Origin: Roseateles depolymerans
GTDB taxonomy: Bacteria > Pseudomonadota > Gammaproteobacteria > Burkholderiales > Burkholderiaceae_C
Direction: 5' to 3'
Assembly: GCA_003241055.1 (NCBI GenBank)
Contig: QFOD01000006.1
Span: forward strand, 62,001 to 126,000
Length of the DNA stretch: 64,000 nt
Part shown: in pieces, positions 1-10,160 of the stretch
Layout: every line of letters starts with the position of its first letter
How positions within the stretch are numbered: position 1 is the first letter of the stretch
Translations under genes and position numbers: made by a program
The notes under the pieces: generated by a model
Seen by the model: only the letters and a program-made list of their open reading frames with translations
What the model was told of the DNA's origin: nothing
The model's database searches: none

Positions 1-197
1 TCAACAAGGTCATGGGCAAGCGGGTCAGCCTGCATTACGGCGAGAAGGTCGGCCTGCCCGGCTCCTGCTTCGGCGAGACCCGCTACTTCGTCACCGGCAT
101 CACGCTGACCGACGAGATCCCGCTGACCGACGAGATCCCGCTGGCGCCCGGCGTCGTCGTGCCCAATCTGCCGCCGGCCTCGGCGGCCAGCCGCTGA
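1..197 (+). CDS. C-terminal fragment of a hypothetical protein
   Basis: The gene enters from outside the window and is read from base 3 to the stop at 195-197, giving the last 64 residues. I do not recognise the family with confidence. The visible part has a basic, beta-looking stretch (KRVSLHYGEKVGL), one cysteine in SCFGETRYFVTGI, and a Pro/Ala-rich tail that suggests a flexible C-terminus. An 18-base unit is duplicated in tandem at 105-140, repeating the hexapeptide LTDEIP exactly in frame. The next gene starts 12 bases downstream on the same strand, so the two may be cotranscribed. Confidence 0.6.
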   Translation, partial: NKVMGKRVSLHYGEKVGLPGSCFGETRYFVTGITLTDEIPLTDEIPLAPGVVVPNLPPASAASR

Positions 198-209
198 GGG
201 GGCCCTTCC

Positions 210-485
210 ATGGCGATAGAACTCGACCGCGCGCTGCGCCAGCAGGCGGTGTCCTCCATCGAACGCTACTTCGAGCAGGAGCTGGATCAGCGCATCGGCA
301 ACATCGCCGCCGGCGCGCTGCTGGGCTTCTTCCTGGAGGAGATCGCGCCGCTGGTCTACAACCAGGCCGTCGCGCATGTGCAGGAGCGCCTGGCCCAGCG
401 CGTGGCCGAGCTGGACCTGGAGATCCACGAGGACGAGTTCCAGTACTGGCGGCGGCGCACGGCGCCTCCTGCCGGACGCCGCTGA
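210..485 (+). CDS. DUF2164 family protein
   Basis: A 91-residue protein that matches my memory of the small DUF2164 family almost end to end: the N-terminal MAIELDRALRQQAV helix, the core GFFLEEIAPLVYNQAV, and the acidic LDLEIHEDEFQYW segment. It has no signal peptide or membrane helix and is predicted cytosolic and helical. The molecular function of the family is unknown. The ATG lies 12 bases after the preceding stop with a G-rich ribosome-binding region (gaggggg) just upstream. A hairpin ending in a short T-run follows at 539-557 and probably ends the transcript. Confidence 0.85.
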   Translation: MAIELDRALRQQAVSSIERYFEQELDQRIGNIAAGALLGFFLEEIAPLVYNQAVAHVQERLAQRVAELDLEIHEDEFQYWRRRTAPPAGRR

Positions 486-538
486 CGGGCGCATCGGGGT
501 CATCCCCTCCTATGCCGGTAGGGCGCCGCGCACTTCAC

Positions 539-557
539 AGTGCCGGACGGCACTTTT
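539..557 (+). terminator. Possible rho-independent terminator
   Basis: A six-base-pair stem AGTGCC/GGCACT with a GGAC loop is followed directly by T's. It sits between the stop of the DUF2164 gene at 485 and the start of the PEP-CTERM gene at 590. The T-run is short (three beyond the stem), so termination may be incomplete. Confidence 0.4.
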
Positions 558-589
558 AGAGTGGCCCGCCATATCGTCAAGGAGCGCTC

Positions 590-1531
590 ATGCCGGTTCG
601 ATTCCCGACAGCCAGACCCGCCGTGCTCTCGCTGGCCTTGCTGGCACTGGGTGGCGGCGGCAGCGCGCTGGCGCAGACGGTCGGCTCCGCGTCGCTGGCG
701 ACGCTGCGATCCTGCGGGAGTGCGGAGGCCCTGGAAGTCTGCGACGGCAGCGGTGCGGGTCAGGGCGTGGTCATGCGCCAGTACGGTGGTGGCGTGGGCT
801 ACGCGGGCGCCAATGACCTCGACGGCGGCGGTGGCAACGTGGCACACAGCTTCGTCAGCTTCGGCGACTTCGATCTGCCGCTCATCAGCGGCTGGACGTC
901 GGCGCCTGGCGACGTGCGCATGAACGTCAACGTGTTCGGCTTCCAGTCCTACCGAATGGCGGGCACCGGCAGCACGCCGTTTTCGGTGGCGGGCACCGTG
1001 CATATCGTCGACTCGTCCAGCAATGCCGGCGGGGCCGCTCTGCCAGGGGGGGCGTCGCTGACGGCCTATGTCGGCATCTGGGATGCGGCCATCCTGGCGG
1101 GCTACGGGAGCGATGCCCAAAGCCTGTTCGCGGGGCTCTTCTACGCGCCATGCGGCACGCCCGGCGTGCGCGGCGTGGGCTTCCTGTCGCTGAATCAGCC
1201 GGGTGGCGAGCAGAGCTACACGCTCAGCACATCGGCCTGTTCGTCGGGGTCGCTGGACTTTGCCCCGGGCGAGGAGCTGCTGGTGGTCGCCGGGCTGCAG
1301 CTGCCCGTGAACCGCGGCGGATTCGTCGATGCGAGCCACACGTTCACGACGCAGCTCGACCCCCTGCTCGGCGATGCGGCGCTGACCCAGATCGCCGCCA
1401 ACGCGCAGTCCGCCATCGCGCAGGGCGCGACGGTGACGATGGTGCCCGAGCCCGCGGCCCTGTGGCTGTTCGCCGCCGGGCTGCTGGGGCTGGCTGCCGG
1501 ACGACGACGCTCCGGTGTGCATCGTCTGTAA
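590..1531 (+). CDS. PEP-CTERM sorting domain-containing secreted protein
   Basis: A 313-residue exported protein. The N-terminus is a Sec signal peptide (basic residues, then LSLALLALGGGGSALAQ, cleavage near residue 28). The C-terminus is a textbook PEP-CTERM signal: VPEP, a hydrophobic helix (LWLFAAGLLGLAAG) and a basic RRRS tail, which an exosortase is expected to recognise before anchoring or release at the surface. The body is Gly/Ser/Ala-rich with four cysteines and looks like an extracellular beta-domain; I do not recognise a catalytic domain. An AGGAG ribosome-binding site lies just before the ATG. No exosortase gene is in the window. Confidence 0.85.
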   Translation: MPVRFPTARPAVLSLALLALGGGGSALAQTVGSASLATLRSCGSAEALEVCDGSGAGQGVVMRQYGGGVGYAGANDLDGGGGNVAHSFVSFGDFDLPLISGWTSAPGDVRMNVNVFGFQSYRMAGTGSTPFSVAGTVHIVDSSSNAGGAALPGGASLTAYVGIWDAAILAGYGSDAQSLFAGLFYAPCGTPGVRGVGFLSLNQPGGEQSYTLSTSACSSGSLDFAPGEELLVVAGLQLPVNRGGFVDASHTFTTQLDPLLGDAALTQIAANAQSAIAQGATVTMVPEPAALWLFAAGLLGLAAGRRRSGVHRL

Positions 1532-1554
1532 CCCGCCGCGGCGACACTTGCCGC

Positions 1555-3414
<1,860 letters not shown>

Positions 3415-3423
3415 GCCGAGGGC

Positions 3424-4482
3424 TCAGCGCGCCCGCAGCAGCGGGTCGACCGGAGCGGGCAGGCCCTGGCGCAGACGGTCGGCAAAGGCCACGCTGAGCC
3501 GCAGCGCGGCCCGCAGATCGGCCTGCGCCGCCTCGGTGGCGCTGCCGGCACGCGGCCCCCGGGGCGCTGCGCCGGCGCCTCCGGCCTGTCCACCACCGCC
3601 TATGCCGCCGCCCATGCCCCCGCCCTGACCGCGGCGGCCCCCGCCGCCTCCCCCGCCACCGCTGTCGCCACGGTGCTGATCCTGCGCGGCCCAGGTCTCG
3701 CTGACCTGGTTGCCGGCCAGCCCGGCATGGCTCACGCCGGGCAGGTCCAGCAGCCAGGCCTGGCCGGCGGGCAGGGCCTCGAAGCTGCGCTGCCGATCGG
3801 CCGGCTTGGTCACCAGCCCCAGCGGGTCGGCGTCCAGGTCGCTGGTGATGATCAGCGCCGGCAGTCGCGTGGCCGGCTGCATGGGGGGCGGGCTGATGGC
3901 CACGACGGCGCGGGGCTGCCAGCCGTCGGGGCCCGGGGTCCAGTCCAGCACCGTCTGCGCACCCAGGTCATAGCCCGCCAGCACGACCTGCCCCCAGTCC
4001 AGCCCGTTCCACGGCGCGACGCCGGCCTGGCGCAGGCGCGCCAGCAGGTGCTGCAGCGCGACCAGCCGTTCGTGCTGGGCGGCTTCGCCCTGGTGCAGTC
4101 GACCCAGCTCGCGGAACTCGCCCTGGCGGGCCAGCTCGGAGCGCCAGGCCGAGGCATCCTCGGCGCGGGGTTGCAGGCTCAGCACCGCGTAGCCCGCACC
4201 GGCCCAGGCGGCGACCCAGCGCGCACCGGCGTCGCCGTCCTGCCCCAGGCCGGGCAGGAAGACGACCAGCGGCGCCAGCGCCGGCGTGGCCGCCGAGCGC
4301 GTGAGGCGCAGCGGTCGCCCGTCCAGCTCGGCGCTCTGCACCTGCACCGCCACCATCGGTTCCGGCCGTGCGGCCGGGCGGTGCTCTCCGCCATGGCGGC
4401 CCGGCCCCTGCGGGCCGGCGCAGCCGACGAGGCTCAGGGCGAGCAGCAGCGGGGTCAGGCGGGCGGGGTGGGGCGGACGCAT
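3424..4482 (-). CDS. Lipoprotein with alpha/beta-hydrolase fold and Gly-rich segment
   Basis: A 352-residue predicted lipoprotein: signal peptide with lipobox SLVGC (Cys21). The fold markers of an alpha/beta hydrolase follow: strand VVFLPGLGQ (oxyanion region), nucleophile elbow VVLAGYDLGAQT around residue 172, a late acidic strand ITSDLDADP and a candidate catalytic His in VSHAGLAG. The elbow carries Asp where most esterases have Ser; Asp nucleophiles occur in haloalkane dehalogenases and epoxide hydrolases, but overall similarity looks closer to dienelactone hydrolase or PAF-acetylhydrolase types, so loss of activity is also possible. Residues about 273-310 are a Gly-rich low-complexity insertion with a run of eight Gly. 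It faces the ABC exporter gene tail to tail. Confidence 0.75.
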   Translation of the reverse strand: MRPPHPARLTPLLLALSLVGCAGPQGPGRHGGEHRPAARPEPMVAVQVQSAELDGRPLRLTRSAATPALAPLVVFLPGLGQDGDAGARWVAAWAGAGYAVLSLQPRAEDASAWRSELARQGEFRELGRLHQGEAAQHERLVALQHLLARLRQAGVAPWNGLDWGQVVLAGYDLGAQTVLDWTPGPDGWQPRAVVAISPPPMQPATRLPALIITSDLDADPLGLVTKPADRQRSFEALPAGQAWLLDLPGVSHAGLAGNQVSETWAAQDQHRGDSGGGGGGGGRRGQGGGMGGGIGGGGQAGGAGAAPRGPRAGSATEAAQADLRAALRLSVAFADRLRQGLPAPVDPLLRAR

Positions 4483-4632
4483 GGCGGAGCGGGCAGGGGA
4501 GTTGCGACAGCCCCGACCATAGCCCGCCCAGGTCGCGGGTTTGTGTCTGCCGGCGAGTGCTCGGTCGGCTGTCGATCAGCCCGCTGGGGAACGGGTGAGC
4601 CAGGGTGTCGTGGCGTCCAGCATCGGAGTGCG

Positions 4633-5331
4633 TCAGGTGGTGCGCCGCGCGGCGGCACCACGGCGGGCCCACAGGCCGATGAGGCCCAGGCCGGCCGCCA
4701 GCAGGCCCCAGCGCTGCGGCTCGGGCACGGCGGAGACGCCGAAGACATCCAGCTCGCGGTAGCCGCTGGCCGAGTTCTCCTGGTTCGGGAAGGAGAAGCG
4801 GATCGCGTAGACGTTTTGCATCAGGAAGGCGTCACCGCTGCCGGGCGTCACCCGAACCCGGCTGAAGTCACCGATCGGATCAAAGCCGTAGGCGGTGAGA
4901 GTGATGAAGGCCTCGGGGTCAGCCACCGTGGCGTAGGAGATGCTGATCTGTTGCTGGTCACGACCGTCATCCCAGGCCCCAAAGGTCTCGATGGCCGTGA
5001 TGTTGTAGCCCTGCGGGCTGACGCCAAGATCCAGGGTGTAGGTGACCGTGGAGTCTGAGACCACGAGCGCCGTCCCCGTGTAATCGGTGGCCTGTGCGCC
5101 CCCGGCATTGCCATCGCGAAGAACGGCTTCGCCGCCCGTGCCATAGCCCGTGAACTGCCCGACCACCACCGGCGCACCGGCGAGGCTGGTTTGCAGCAGA
5201 TCGATGCCCGACACCGCGAACGGCGTCGTGCCAGAGGTGGTTGTGACGACCGGCGTTGCCGCCAGGGGGGCGCCGTGGGCGGCGGCGAGTACGGTGCTTG
5301 TCAGGGCCCAAGAGATCACAGGGTGCTTCAT
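4633..5331 (-). CDS. PEP-CTERM sorting domain-containing secreted protein
   Basis: A 232-residue exported protein. The signal peptide is MKHPVISWALTSTVLAAAHG. The C-terminus carries VPEPQRWG, a hydrophobic segment (LLAAGLGLIGLWA) and a basic RRGAAARR tail, the PEP-CTERM anchor. The central domain is beta-rich with Thr/Gly repeats and resembles extracellular discoidin-like modules found in such proteins; no catalytic motif is visible. I chose the ATG at 5331 over a TTG five codons upstream because it begins a compact signal peptide. It is transcribed in the same direction as, and 85 bases after, another PEP-CTERM gene, so the two may form an operon. Confidence 0.82.
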   Translation of the reverse strand: MKHPVISWALTSTVLAAAHGAPLAATPVVTTTSGTTPFAVSGIDLLQTSLAGAPVVVGQFTGYGTGGEAVLRDGNAGGAQATDYTGTALVVSDSTVTYTLDLGVSPQGYNITAIETFGAWDDGRDQQQISISYATVADPEAFITLTAYGFDPIGDFSRVRVTPGSGDAFLMQNVYAIRFSFPNQENSASGYRELDVFGVSAVPEPQRWGLLAAGLGLIGLWARRGAAARRTT

Positions 5332-5416
5332 GGATTTTTGCAACAAGGGTTGGTGAGGGTGAGGCCAGAGCGGCGGCGGGGAAATGGGCGGGGAGCCCTT
5401 GGAGGCAGGGCGACGT

Positions 5417-6097
5417 TCAGCGGCGCTGACGCCGCCGCCAGGCCAGCAGCGTCAGCCCGCCCGTCAGCAGCAGGGCTGGCACGGGCTCGGGCACCGGGGC
5501 TAGGGCGCCCGCGTAGCGGATGTCGTCGAGCGCAAAGCTGGCGGAACAGCAGCCGGCGCTCTCGAAGACGATGCGGTTGAAGGTCTGGTCCGAGGTGAAG
5601 CCTATGAACTGCAGGCCGGCGCCGGTCGGTTGCAGCGTGGTCACGTGCCGGTAGGAGCCCAGGCCCTCCAGGCTGTCGGCATCGATGTTGATCGTCGGCG
5701 GCACGTTGAAGAACCAGGCACCGAAGGCCTTCAAGGGGGTGTTGAAGTGCAGGTCGGCCCAGGCGCCCGAGGACAGGCCGAAGAACAGGTTGGTGCTGCC
5801 GTCGATGAGCAGCAGGGTGTCCGGCGAATCGATCATCCAGGACCCCTGCAGCGTGAAGTCCCCGCCGAAGTTGCCGCCGGAGGCCGGATGGTCGGAGGCG
5901 CCGGAGATGTCGCGCGTGAAGCGGTTGAAGTCTTCCGTGGTGACCGCGCCGACGGCGGCCAGGAAGGCGGCCTCGCTGGTGTAGACCTGCTGGTCGGCAC
6001 GGGCGGCGCCAGCGAGCGCCAGCAGGCCCCCCACGCCACCCAGGGCGAGCAGGCGGGTCAGGGGTCGGGTCAGTTGACGGGTGGGGCGTTGGAACAT
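5417..6097 (-). CDS. PEP-CTERM sorting domain-containing secreted protein
   Basis: A 226-residue exported protein with a long basic N-terminus followed by a hydrophobic core ending ALAGAARA. The C-terminus has VPEPVPALLLTGG, a hydrophobic helix and RRRQRR, the PEP-CTERM signature. The body (YTSEAAFLAAVG, then TTEDFNRF) matches what I recall of a common PEP-CTERM family that starts with this 'F..A.G...TEDFN' pattern. Two adjacent Cys lie late in the domain (AGCCSASF), before the short LDDIRY motif typical of the family. The ATG at 6097 is preceded by GAAGGGAG at good spacing, so I prefer it to an ATG eight codons upstream. Confidence 0.85.
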   Translation of the reverse strand: MFQRPTRQLTRPLTRLLALGGVGGLLALAGAARADQQVYTSEAAFLAAVGAVTTEDFNRFTRDISGASDHPASGGNFGGDFTLQGSWMIDSPDTLLLIDGSTNLFFGLSSGAWADLHFNTPLKAFGAWFFNVPPTINIDADSLEGLGSYRHVTTLQPTGAGLQFIGFTSDQTFNRIVFESAGCCSASFALDDIRYAGALAPVPEPVPALLLTGGLTLLAWRRRQRR

Positions 6098-6385
6098 GCG
6101 GTTTCTCCCTTCAAGGTCCATGGATGACCCGCCGCCTGCGCGCCTGCAGCCATCGGACCGTCGCCCGCCTCGCCCTGGGAACAGGGGACTCGGCCGGGCC
6201 TGGAAATCCGGATACTGAGGCGGGCTCGCGGTGGCGAGCCTGGCGCACAGGCCGGTCGGTCCGACGGCTGCGGGCGAGCCCGGCAGGTCGTTGCGCCAAC
6301 ATGCTGTCGACCGGTGCAGGGGCTGTCCTCAAGCTTTCCTGAGGTTTCTCTCAAGACGTGGTTTGTTCAATCAAGACAACGACTT
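6098..6385. promoter_or_regulatory. Divergent intergenic region between PEP-CTERM gene and CadC-like regulator
   Basis: This 288-base gap separates two divergently transcribed genes and must hold both promoters. A perfect seven-base-pair hairpin (GGCTCGC, loop GGTG, GCGAGCC) lies at 6223-6240. The last 60 bases before the regulator gene are less GC-rich than the surroundings (ctcaagacgtggtttgttc), as expected near a promoter. I could not pick convincing -35/-10 boxes and see no small gene here. Confidence 0.4.
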
Positions 6386-8713
6386 ATGGACTCACTCGAA
6401 TCGGGGGGAGGGGTGCTGAAGGGCGGGGCTGAGCCGGTCATTGACGGCCGCTGGCTGATCGGCGACTGGCTGGCCGATGCCGGGCTGGACGAGCTGCGGC
6501 GCGGTGACACGGTGGTCAAGGTCGAGCCCCGCAACATGCGGCTGCTGATGGCGCTGGCGCAGCGGCCGGGCGAGGTGCTGACGGTGGAGACCTTGCTGAA
6601 CGAGGTCTGGGCGGACCTGGTGGTCACACAGAGCTCGGTCTACCAGGCGGTGTCACAGCTGCGCCAGGTGCTGGGCGACGAGGCCGCGCAGCCACGCTAC
6701 ATCGCCACCGTGCCGCGCAAGGGCTACCGGCTGGTGGCGGCCGTGCAGCCGGCGAGCCTGCCGCGCGTTCAGGCCGTGGCCCCACCGACGCCCGCCGTCA
6801 CCCCGTTGCCGCCTGCGCCACCTGAGGTCGCGGCGCGCCCGATGCTGCGTCGCCGGGGCTGGCTGCTGGCGGGGGGCTCGGCGGCGGTGGCGGGCAGCGG
6901 CGGCCTGGCGGCCTGGTGGATGCTGGCGGGCCGGCTGCCGCCGGAGCAGGTGCGCCTGGCGGTGCTGCCCTTCCAGGACACCTCGGCCCACAAGCTGGAG
7001 CAGACGCTGGCGGACGGGCTGGCCGAGCAGGTCATCGCGGCGCTGGCCCGCCACGCTCAGGTGCGCGTGCTGGCGCGGGCCACCTCCTTCCAGTTCAGCA
7101 GCCCCGAGGCGCTGCGGCCGCTGGCCGAGCAGCGATTCGTCACTCACGTGCTGGCCGGCGAGCTCACGCGGGGTGCGGCCCAGCTCAGCCTGAATCTGCA
7201 CCTGCACGGTCTGCCGCAGCAGCGCCTGGTGTGGCAGCAGGCGCTGGAGGTGCCGCTGGCCGAGCTCAGCCGGCTGGCGCTGGACGTGGCCAACCACGCG
7301 CTGGCGGCGCTGGGTGCTGCCCCGGTGGCGGCTGCGGCGGCGCCGGGGGCCTTGCCCGATGCCTACGAGCTCTACCTCACCGGCCTGCAGCACCAGCGCA
7401 GCCTGCAGCTGCCCGGCATCCTGAAGGCGCGCGAGTACTTCCAGCGCGCCATCGATCGGGACGCCGGCTTCGCGCCGGCCTATGTCGGCCAGGCGGCCTC
7501 GTGGATCGCGCAATTCCATTACGGCGGCGGCCTGAGCCTGCGCGACATGGACGCGCGTGCCCAGCCGCTGATCGACCGGGCGCTGCAACTGGCGCCCGAT
7601 GCTCCGCTGGCGCAGGGCCTGCAGGGCCATCTCAAGGCCAACCTCAGCCTGCACGACGAGGCCCGGCGCTGGCTGGCCCCGGCGCTGGCGCAGGCGCCCA
7701 GCGACGTGACGCTGCTGACCTGGACGGCCAAGAACGAGATGGACGACGGCCAGCCGGCGGCGGCCGGCCCGCTGCTGCAGCGCGCGGCCGAGCTCAGCCC
7801 GCTGGCGGTGCCGGTGCAGCACATGGCCGGGCTGGCGGCGCTGTATGCCGGCCAGTACGCCGCGGCCGATGCCCATTTCCGCCGCGCGATGGTGCTGGCA
7901 CCCCAGCATGCCAACGGCCCCTGGGGCCAGGGCCTGGTGGGCTATGCGCGGGGCCAGCTGGCCGATGCGGTGAGCGGCTATCGCAAGGCCCTGGTGGCCG
8001 ACCCGCGACGCGATGCGCTGTGGCTGCAGCTGGGCTGGCTCTACCTCGACCTGGGCCTGGCCGACGAGGCGCGCCAGGCCTTGGCGCAGGCGCGGGCGCA
8101 GGCCGCCCACCCGGCCGAGGCCAGCCTGGCCGCGTTGCGCCTCCAGCTGGGCGATGCCGCGGCGCTGCGGCGTGGCCTGGCCGCGCTGCAGCTGCCTGCC
8201 AGCGGTCAGCACGAGCTGGCGGTGGACGCCGCGCTGCTGTGGCTGGGCCTGGGCGAGCTGGCGCGTGCGCGCCAGCTGCTGGAGCCGGCCGTGGGCCTGA
8301 TGCTGGCCGACCCATCGCCCGCCTGGGGCAACTGGGATGCCTTCAACGGGAGGCTGGTGCTGATCGACGCGGCCGCCGTGTTCCTGGCGCTGGGCGAGCC
8401 CGCGCGTGCCGAGCCACTGCTGGTGCAGGCCGAGGCCTTTCTGGCGCGCTACCGGCGCCATGGCAACGTCTGGCCCACCGAGCCCTACCTGCGCGCCCGC
8501 CTCGAGGCGCTGCGCCAGCGCCCCGAGGCGGCGGTGGCGGCACTGGAACAGGCCGTCGGCCAGGGCTGGCGGCGCAGCTGGTGGATCCCGCACGACCCGG
8601 CCCTGGCCAGCGTGCGCGCCCAGCCCCGCGTGGCCGCGCTGCAGGCACGGGTCGAGGCGCTGGCGGCGGCCGATCGGCGCCGGCTGGGCGAGCCCGCCCG
8701 CCCCGGCGCTTAG
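6386..8713 (+). CDS. CadC/ToxR-like winged-helix regulator with TPR sensor domain
   Basis: A 775-residue membrane-bound transcription regulator. Residues about 20-120 form an OmpR/PhoB-type winged helix (RRGDTVVKVEPRNMRLLM, then LLNEVWADLVV, and the wing PRYIATVPRKGYRL). A proline-rich linker and one membrane helix (WLLAGGSAAVAGSGGLAAWW) follow. The rest is a TolB-N-like region (LAVLPFQD) plus a series of TPR-like helices with Ala/Leu-rich repeats, presumably in the periplasm. By family analogy the outer part senses a signal and the inner part binds DNA without a phosphorelay. I chose the ATG at 6386 (MDSLESGGG) rather than a GTG 24 codons earlier. It stops 10 bases before proC but is functionally unrelated to it. 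Confidence 0.85.
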   Translation: MDSLESGGGVLKGGAEPVIDGRWLIGDWLADAGLDELRRGDTVVKVEPRNMRLLMALAQRPGEVLTVETLLNEVWADLVVTQSSVYQAVSQLRQVLGDEAAQPRYIATVPRKGYRLVAAVQPASLPRVQAVAPPTPAVTPLPPAPPEVAARPMLRRRGWLLAGGSAAVAGSGGLAAWWMLAGRLPPEQVRLAVLPFQDTSAHKLEQTLADGLAEQVIAALARHAQVRVLARATSFQFSSPEALRPLAEQRFVTHVLAGELTRGAAQLSLNLHLHGLPQQRLVWQQALEVPLAELSRLALDVANHALAALGAAPVAAAAAPGALPDAYELYLTGLQHQRSLQLPGILKAREYFQRAIDRDAGFAPAYVGQAASWIAQFHYGGGLSLRDMDARAQPLIDRALQLAPDAPLAQGLQGHLKANLSLHDEARRWLAPALAQAPSDVTLLTWTAKNEMDDGQPAAAGPLLQRAAELSPLAVPVQHMAGLAALYAGQYAAADAHFRRAMVLAPQHANGPWGQGLVGYARGQLADAVSGYRKALVADPRRDALWLQLGWLYLDLGLADEARQALAQARAQAAHPAEASLAALRLQLGDAAALRRGLAALQLPASGQHELAVDAALLWLGLGELARARQLLEPAVGLMLADPSPAWGNWDAFNGRLVLIDAAAVFLALGEPARAEPLLVQAEAFLARYRRHGNVWPTEPYLRARLEALRQRPEAAVAALEQAVGQGWRRSWWIPHDPALASVRAQPRVAALQARVEALAAADRRRLGEPARPGA

Positions 8714-8723
8714 ACTTTCGCCC

Positions 8724-9533
8724 ATGCAGGATCTGATCGCGTTCATTGGGGGCGGCAACATGGCCAGCGCCGTCATCGGCGGCTTGCGCCGGGCGGGTGT
8801 GGCTGCGCAGCAGCTGCTGGTGGTCGAGCCGCTGCCGGCCCAGCGTGAGCGTCTGGCGGCCGAACATGGCGTGCAGGCGCTGGCCGGTGGGGACGAGCGC
8901 CTGGCCGGGGCGGCCACCGTGGTGTGGGCGGTCAAGCCTCAGCTCTTTGCCGAGGCGGCGGCGCCGCTGAAGCCCTGGCTGGGCCAGGCCCTGCAGCTGT
9001 CCGTGATGGCCGGCATCCGCACCGATGCGCTGGTGGCCGCCAGCGGCAGCGAGCGGGTGGTGCGGGCCATGCCCAACACCCCGGCACTGATCGGCCAGGG
9101 CATGGCCGGGCTGTTCGCGCGGCCGGCCGTGACGTCCGACGAGCGCGCGGGCGTGGAGGCGCTGCTGGCGCCGACGGGCCGCCTGCTGTGGGTGGCGCGC
9201 GAGGACGATCTCGACGCCGTGACCGCGCTGTCCGGCTCCGGCCCGGCGTATTTCTTTTTCTTCGTCGAGGCCATGATGGCCGCGGCGGTCGACATGGGCC
9301 TGACGGCCGAGCAGGGCCGCGAGCTGGCGCTGGCCACCTGCGCCGGCGCCGCGGCGCTGGCCCTGGCGTCGCCCGAATCGCCGGCCGTGCTGCGCGAGCG
9401 GGTCACGTCCAAGGGCGGCACCACGCACGCGGCGCTGAGCTCGCTGCAGGCCGATGGTGTCGACGCCGCCATCCGCCGCGCCGTGCGGGCCGCGCAGCAG
9501 CGCGCCGTCGAGCTGGGCGCGCAGTTCGGCTGA
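8724..9533 (+). CDS. proC: Pyrroline-5-carboxylate reductase
   Basis: A 269-residue cytosolic enzyme that reduces 1-pyrroline-5-carboxylate to L-proline with NAD(P)H, the last step of proline synthesis. The N-terminal Rossmann motif is IAFIGGGNMASAVIGG. Later come VRAMPNTPALIGQGM, the family signature SGSGPAYFFFFVEAM and the C-terminal VTSKGGTTHAAL that lines the active site of the decamer. Length and motif order are normal. The start is the ATG closest to the Rossmann strand. ubiC follows after 12 bases, so proC and ubiC are probably cotranscribed. Confidence 0.96.
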   Translation: MQDLIAFIGGGNMASAVIGGLRRAGVAAQQLLVVEPLPAQRERLAAEHGVQALAGGDERLAGAATVVWAVKPQLFAEAAAPLKPWLGQALQLSVMAGIRTDALVAASGSERVVRAMPNTPALIGQGMAGLFARPAVTSDERAGVEALLAPTGRLLWVAREDDLDAVTALSGSGPAYFFFFVEAMMAAAVDMGLTAEQGRELALATCAGAAALALASPESPAVLRERVTSKGGTTHAALSSLQADGVDAAIRRAVRAAQQRAVELGAQFG

Positions 9534-9545
9534 CGCGGGCGATCC

Positions 9546-10085
9546 GTGGGTTTGGCCGATCGATCGGGCCTGCGCGGCTGGCTGCACGCGCCGGGCTCCC
9601 TGAGCCGGCGCCTGGCGCGCCTGGGTGAACGCTTCGAGGTGACCGTGCTGTTCCAGGGCGTGGCGCCGCTGCGCGCGCGGGAACGCCAGGCGCTGGGGCA
9701 GCCGCACCGTGGCCTGGCCATCGTGCGGGAGGTGATCCTGAGCGTGGACGGCGAGCCGCTGGTGTGGGCCCGCTCGGCCGTGCACCAGAGCGCCACCCGC
9801 GGCCCCTGGAAGGCGCTGCGCGGGCTGGGCAGCCGGCCGCTGGCGCATCTGCTCTACGACGACCCGCGCATCCACCGCAGCCCGCTGAAGATCCACCGGC
9901 TGGCCCGTCATGGCGTGACCCGCCGCCAGCTCGAAAACCAGTGGCGCGAGGCCACCGGCTGCACGGCGCCGGCGCAGATGCTGTGGTCCAGAAGTTCCAC
10001 TTTCCACCGCCTAGGCACCTATTTACGGGTGATGGAAGTGTTTTCTCCACTCATAAATTCGCGGGGAGCGCATAAGTCGACATAG
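9546..10085 (+). CDS. ubiC: Chorismate pyruvate-lyase
   Basis: A 179-residue enzyme that removes pyruvate from chorismate to give 4-hydroxybenzoate, the first committed step of ubiquinone synthesis. Family landmarks are GSLSRRL near the N-terminus, the VREVIL strand (Arg61, matching the substrate-binding Arg), a GPWKALRGLGSRPLAHLL block and a C-terminal VMEVF strand whose Glu164 should match the active-site Glu. It starts with GTG. The last 30 codons are noticeably less GC-rich than the rest. The product is the substrate of UbiA, encoded about 1.8 kb downstream on the other strand. Confidence 0.9.
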   Translation: MGLADRSGLRGWLHAPGSLSRRLARLGERFEVTVLFQGVAPLRARERQALGQPHRGLAIVREVILSVDGEPLVWARSAVHQSATRGPWKALRGLGSRPLAHLLYDDPRIHRSPLKIHRLARHGVTRRQLENQWREATGCTAPAQMLWSRSSTFHRLGTYLRVMEVFSPLINSRGAHKST

Positions 10086-10160
10086 ACTCGGCCCTGACGG
10101 GGAAGCGTCAGAAGACCCAGCGATGCATCGCATCCAAAGGGCAGAGTTCAAAGGTTTGTG

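Noticed and set aside
1150..1554. N-terminal extension of the ABC exporter
   Set aside because: The upstream frame overlaps the PEP-CTERM gene, encodes Arg/Gly-rich sequence with no domain, and the ATG at 1555 gives the standard length.
10094..10111. Terminator after ubiC (stem CTGACG/CGTCAG)
   Set aside because: The six-base stem has no T-run and is too weak to call.
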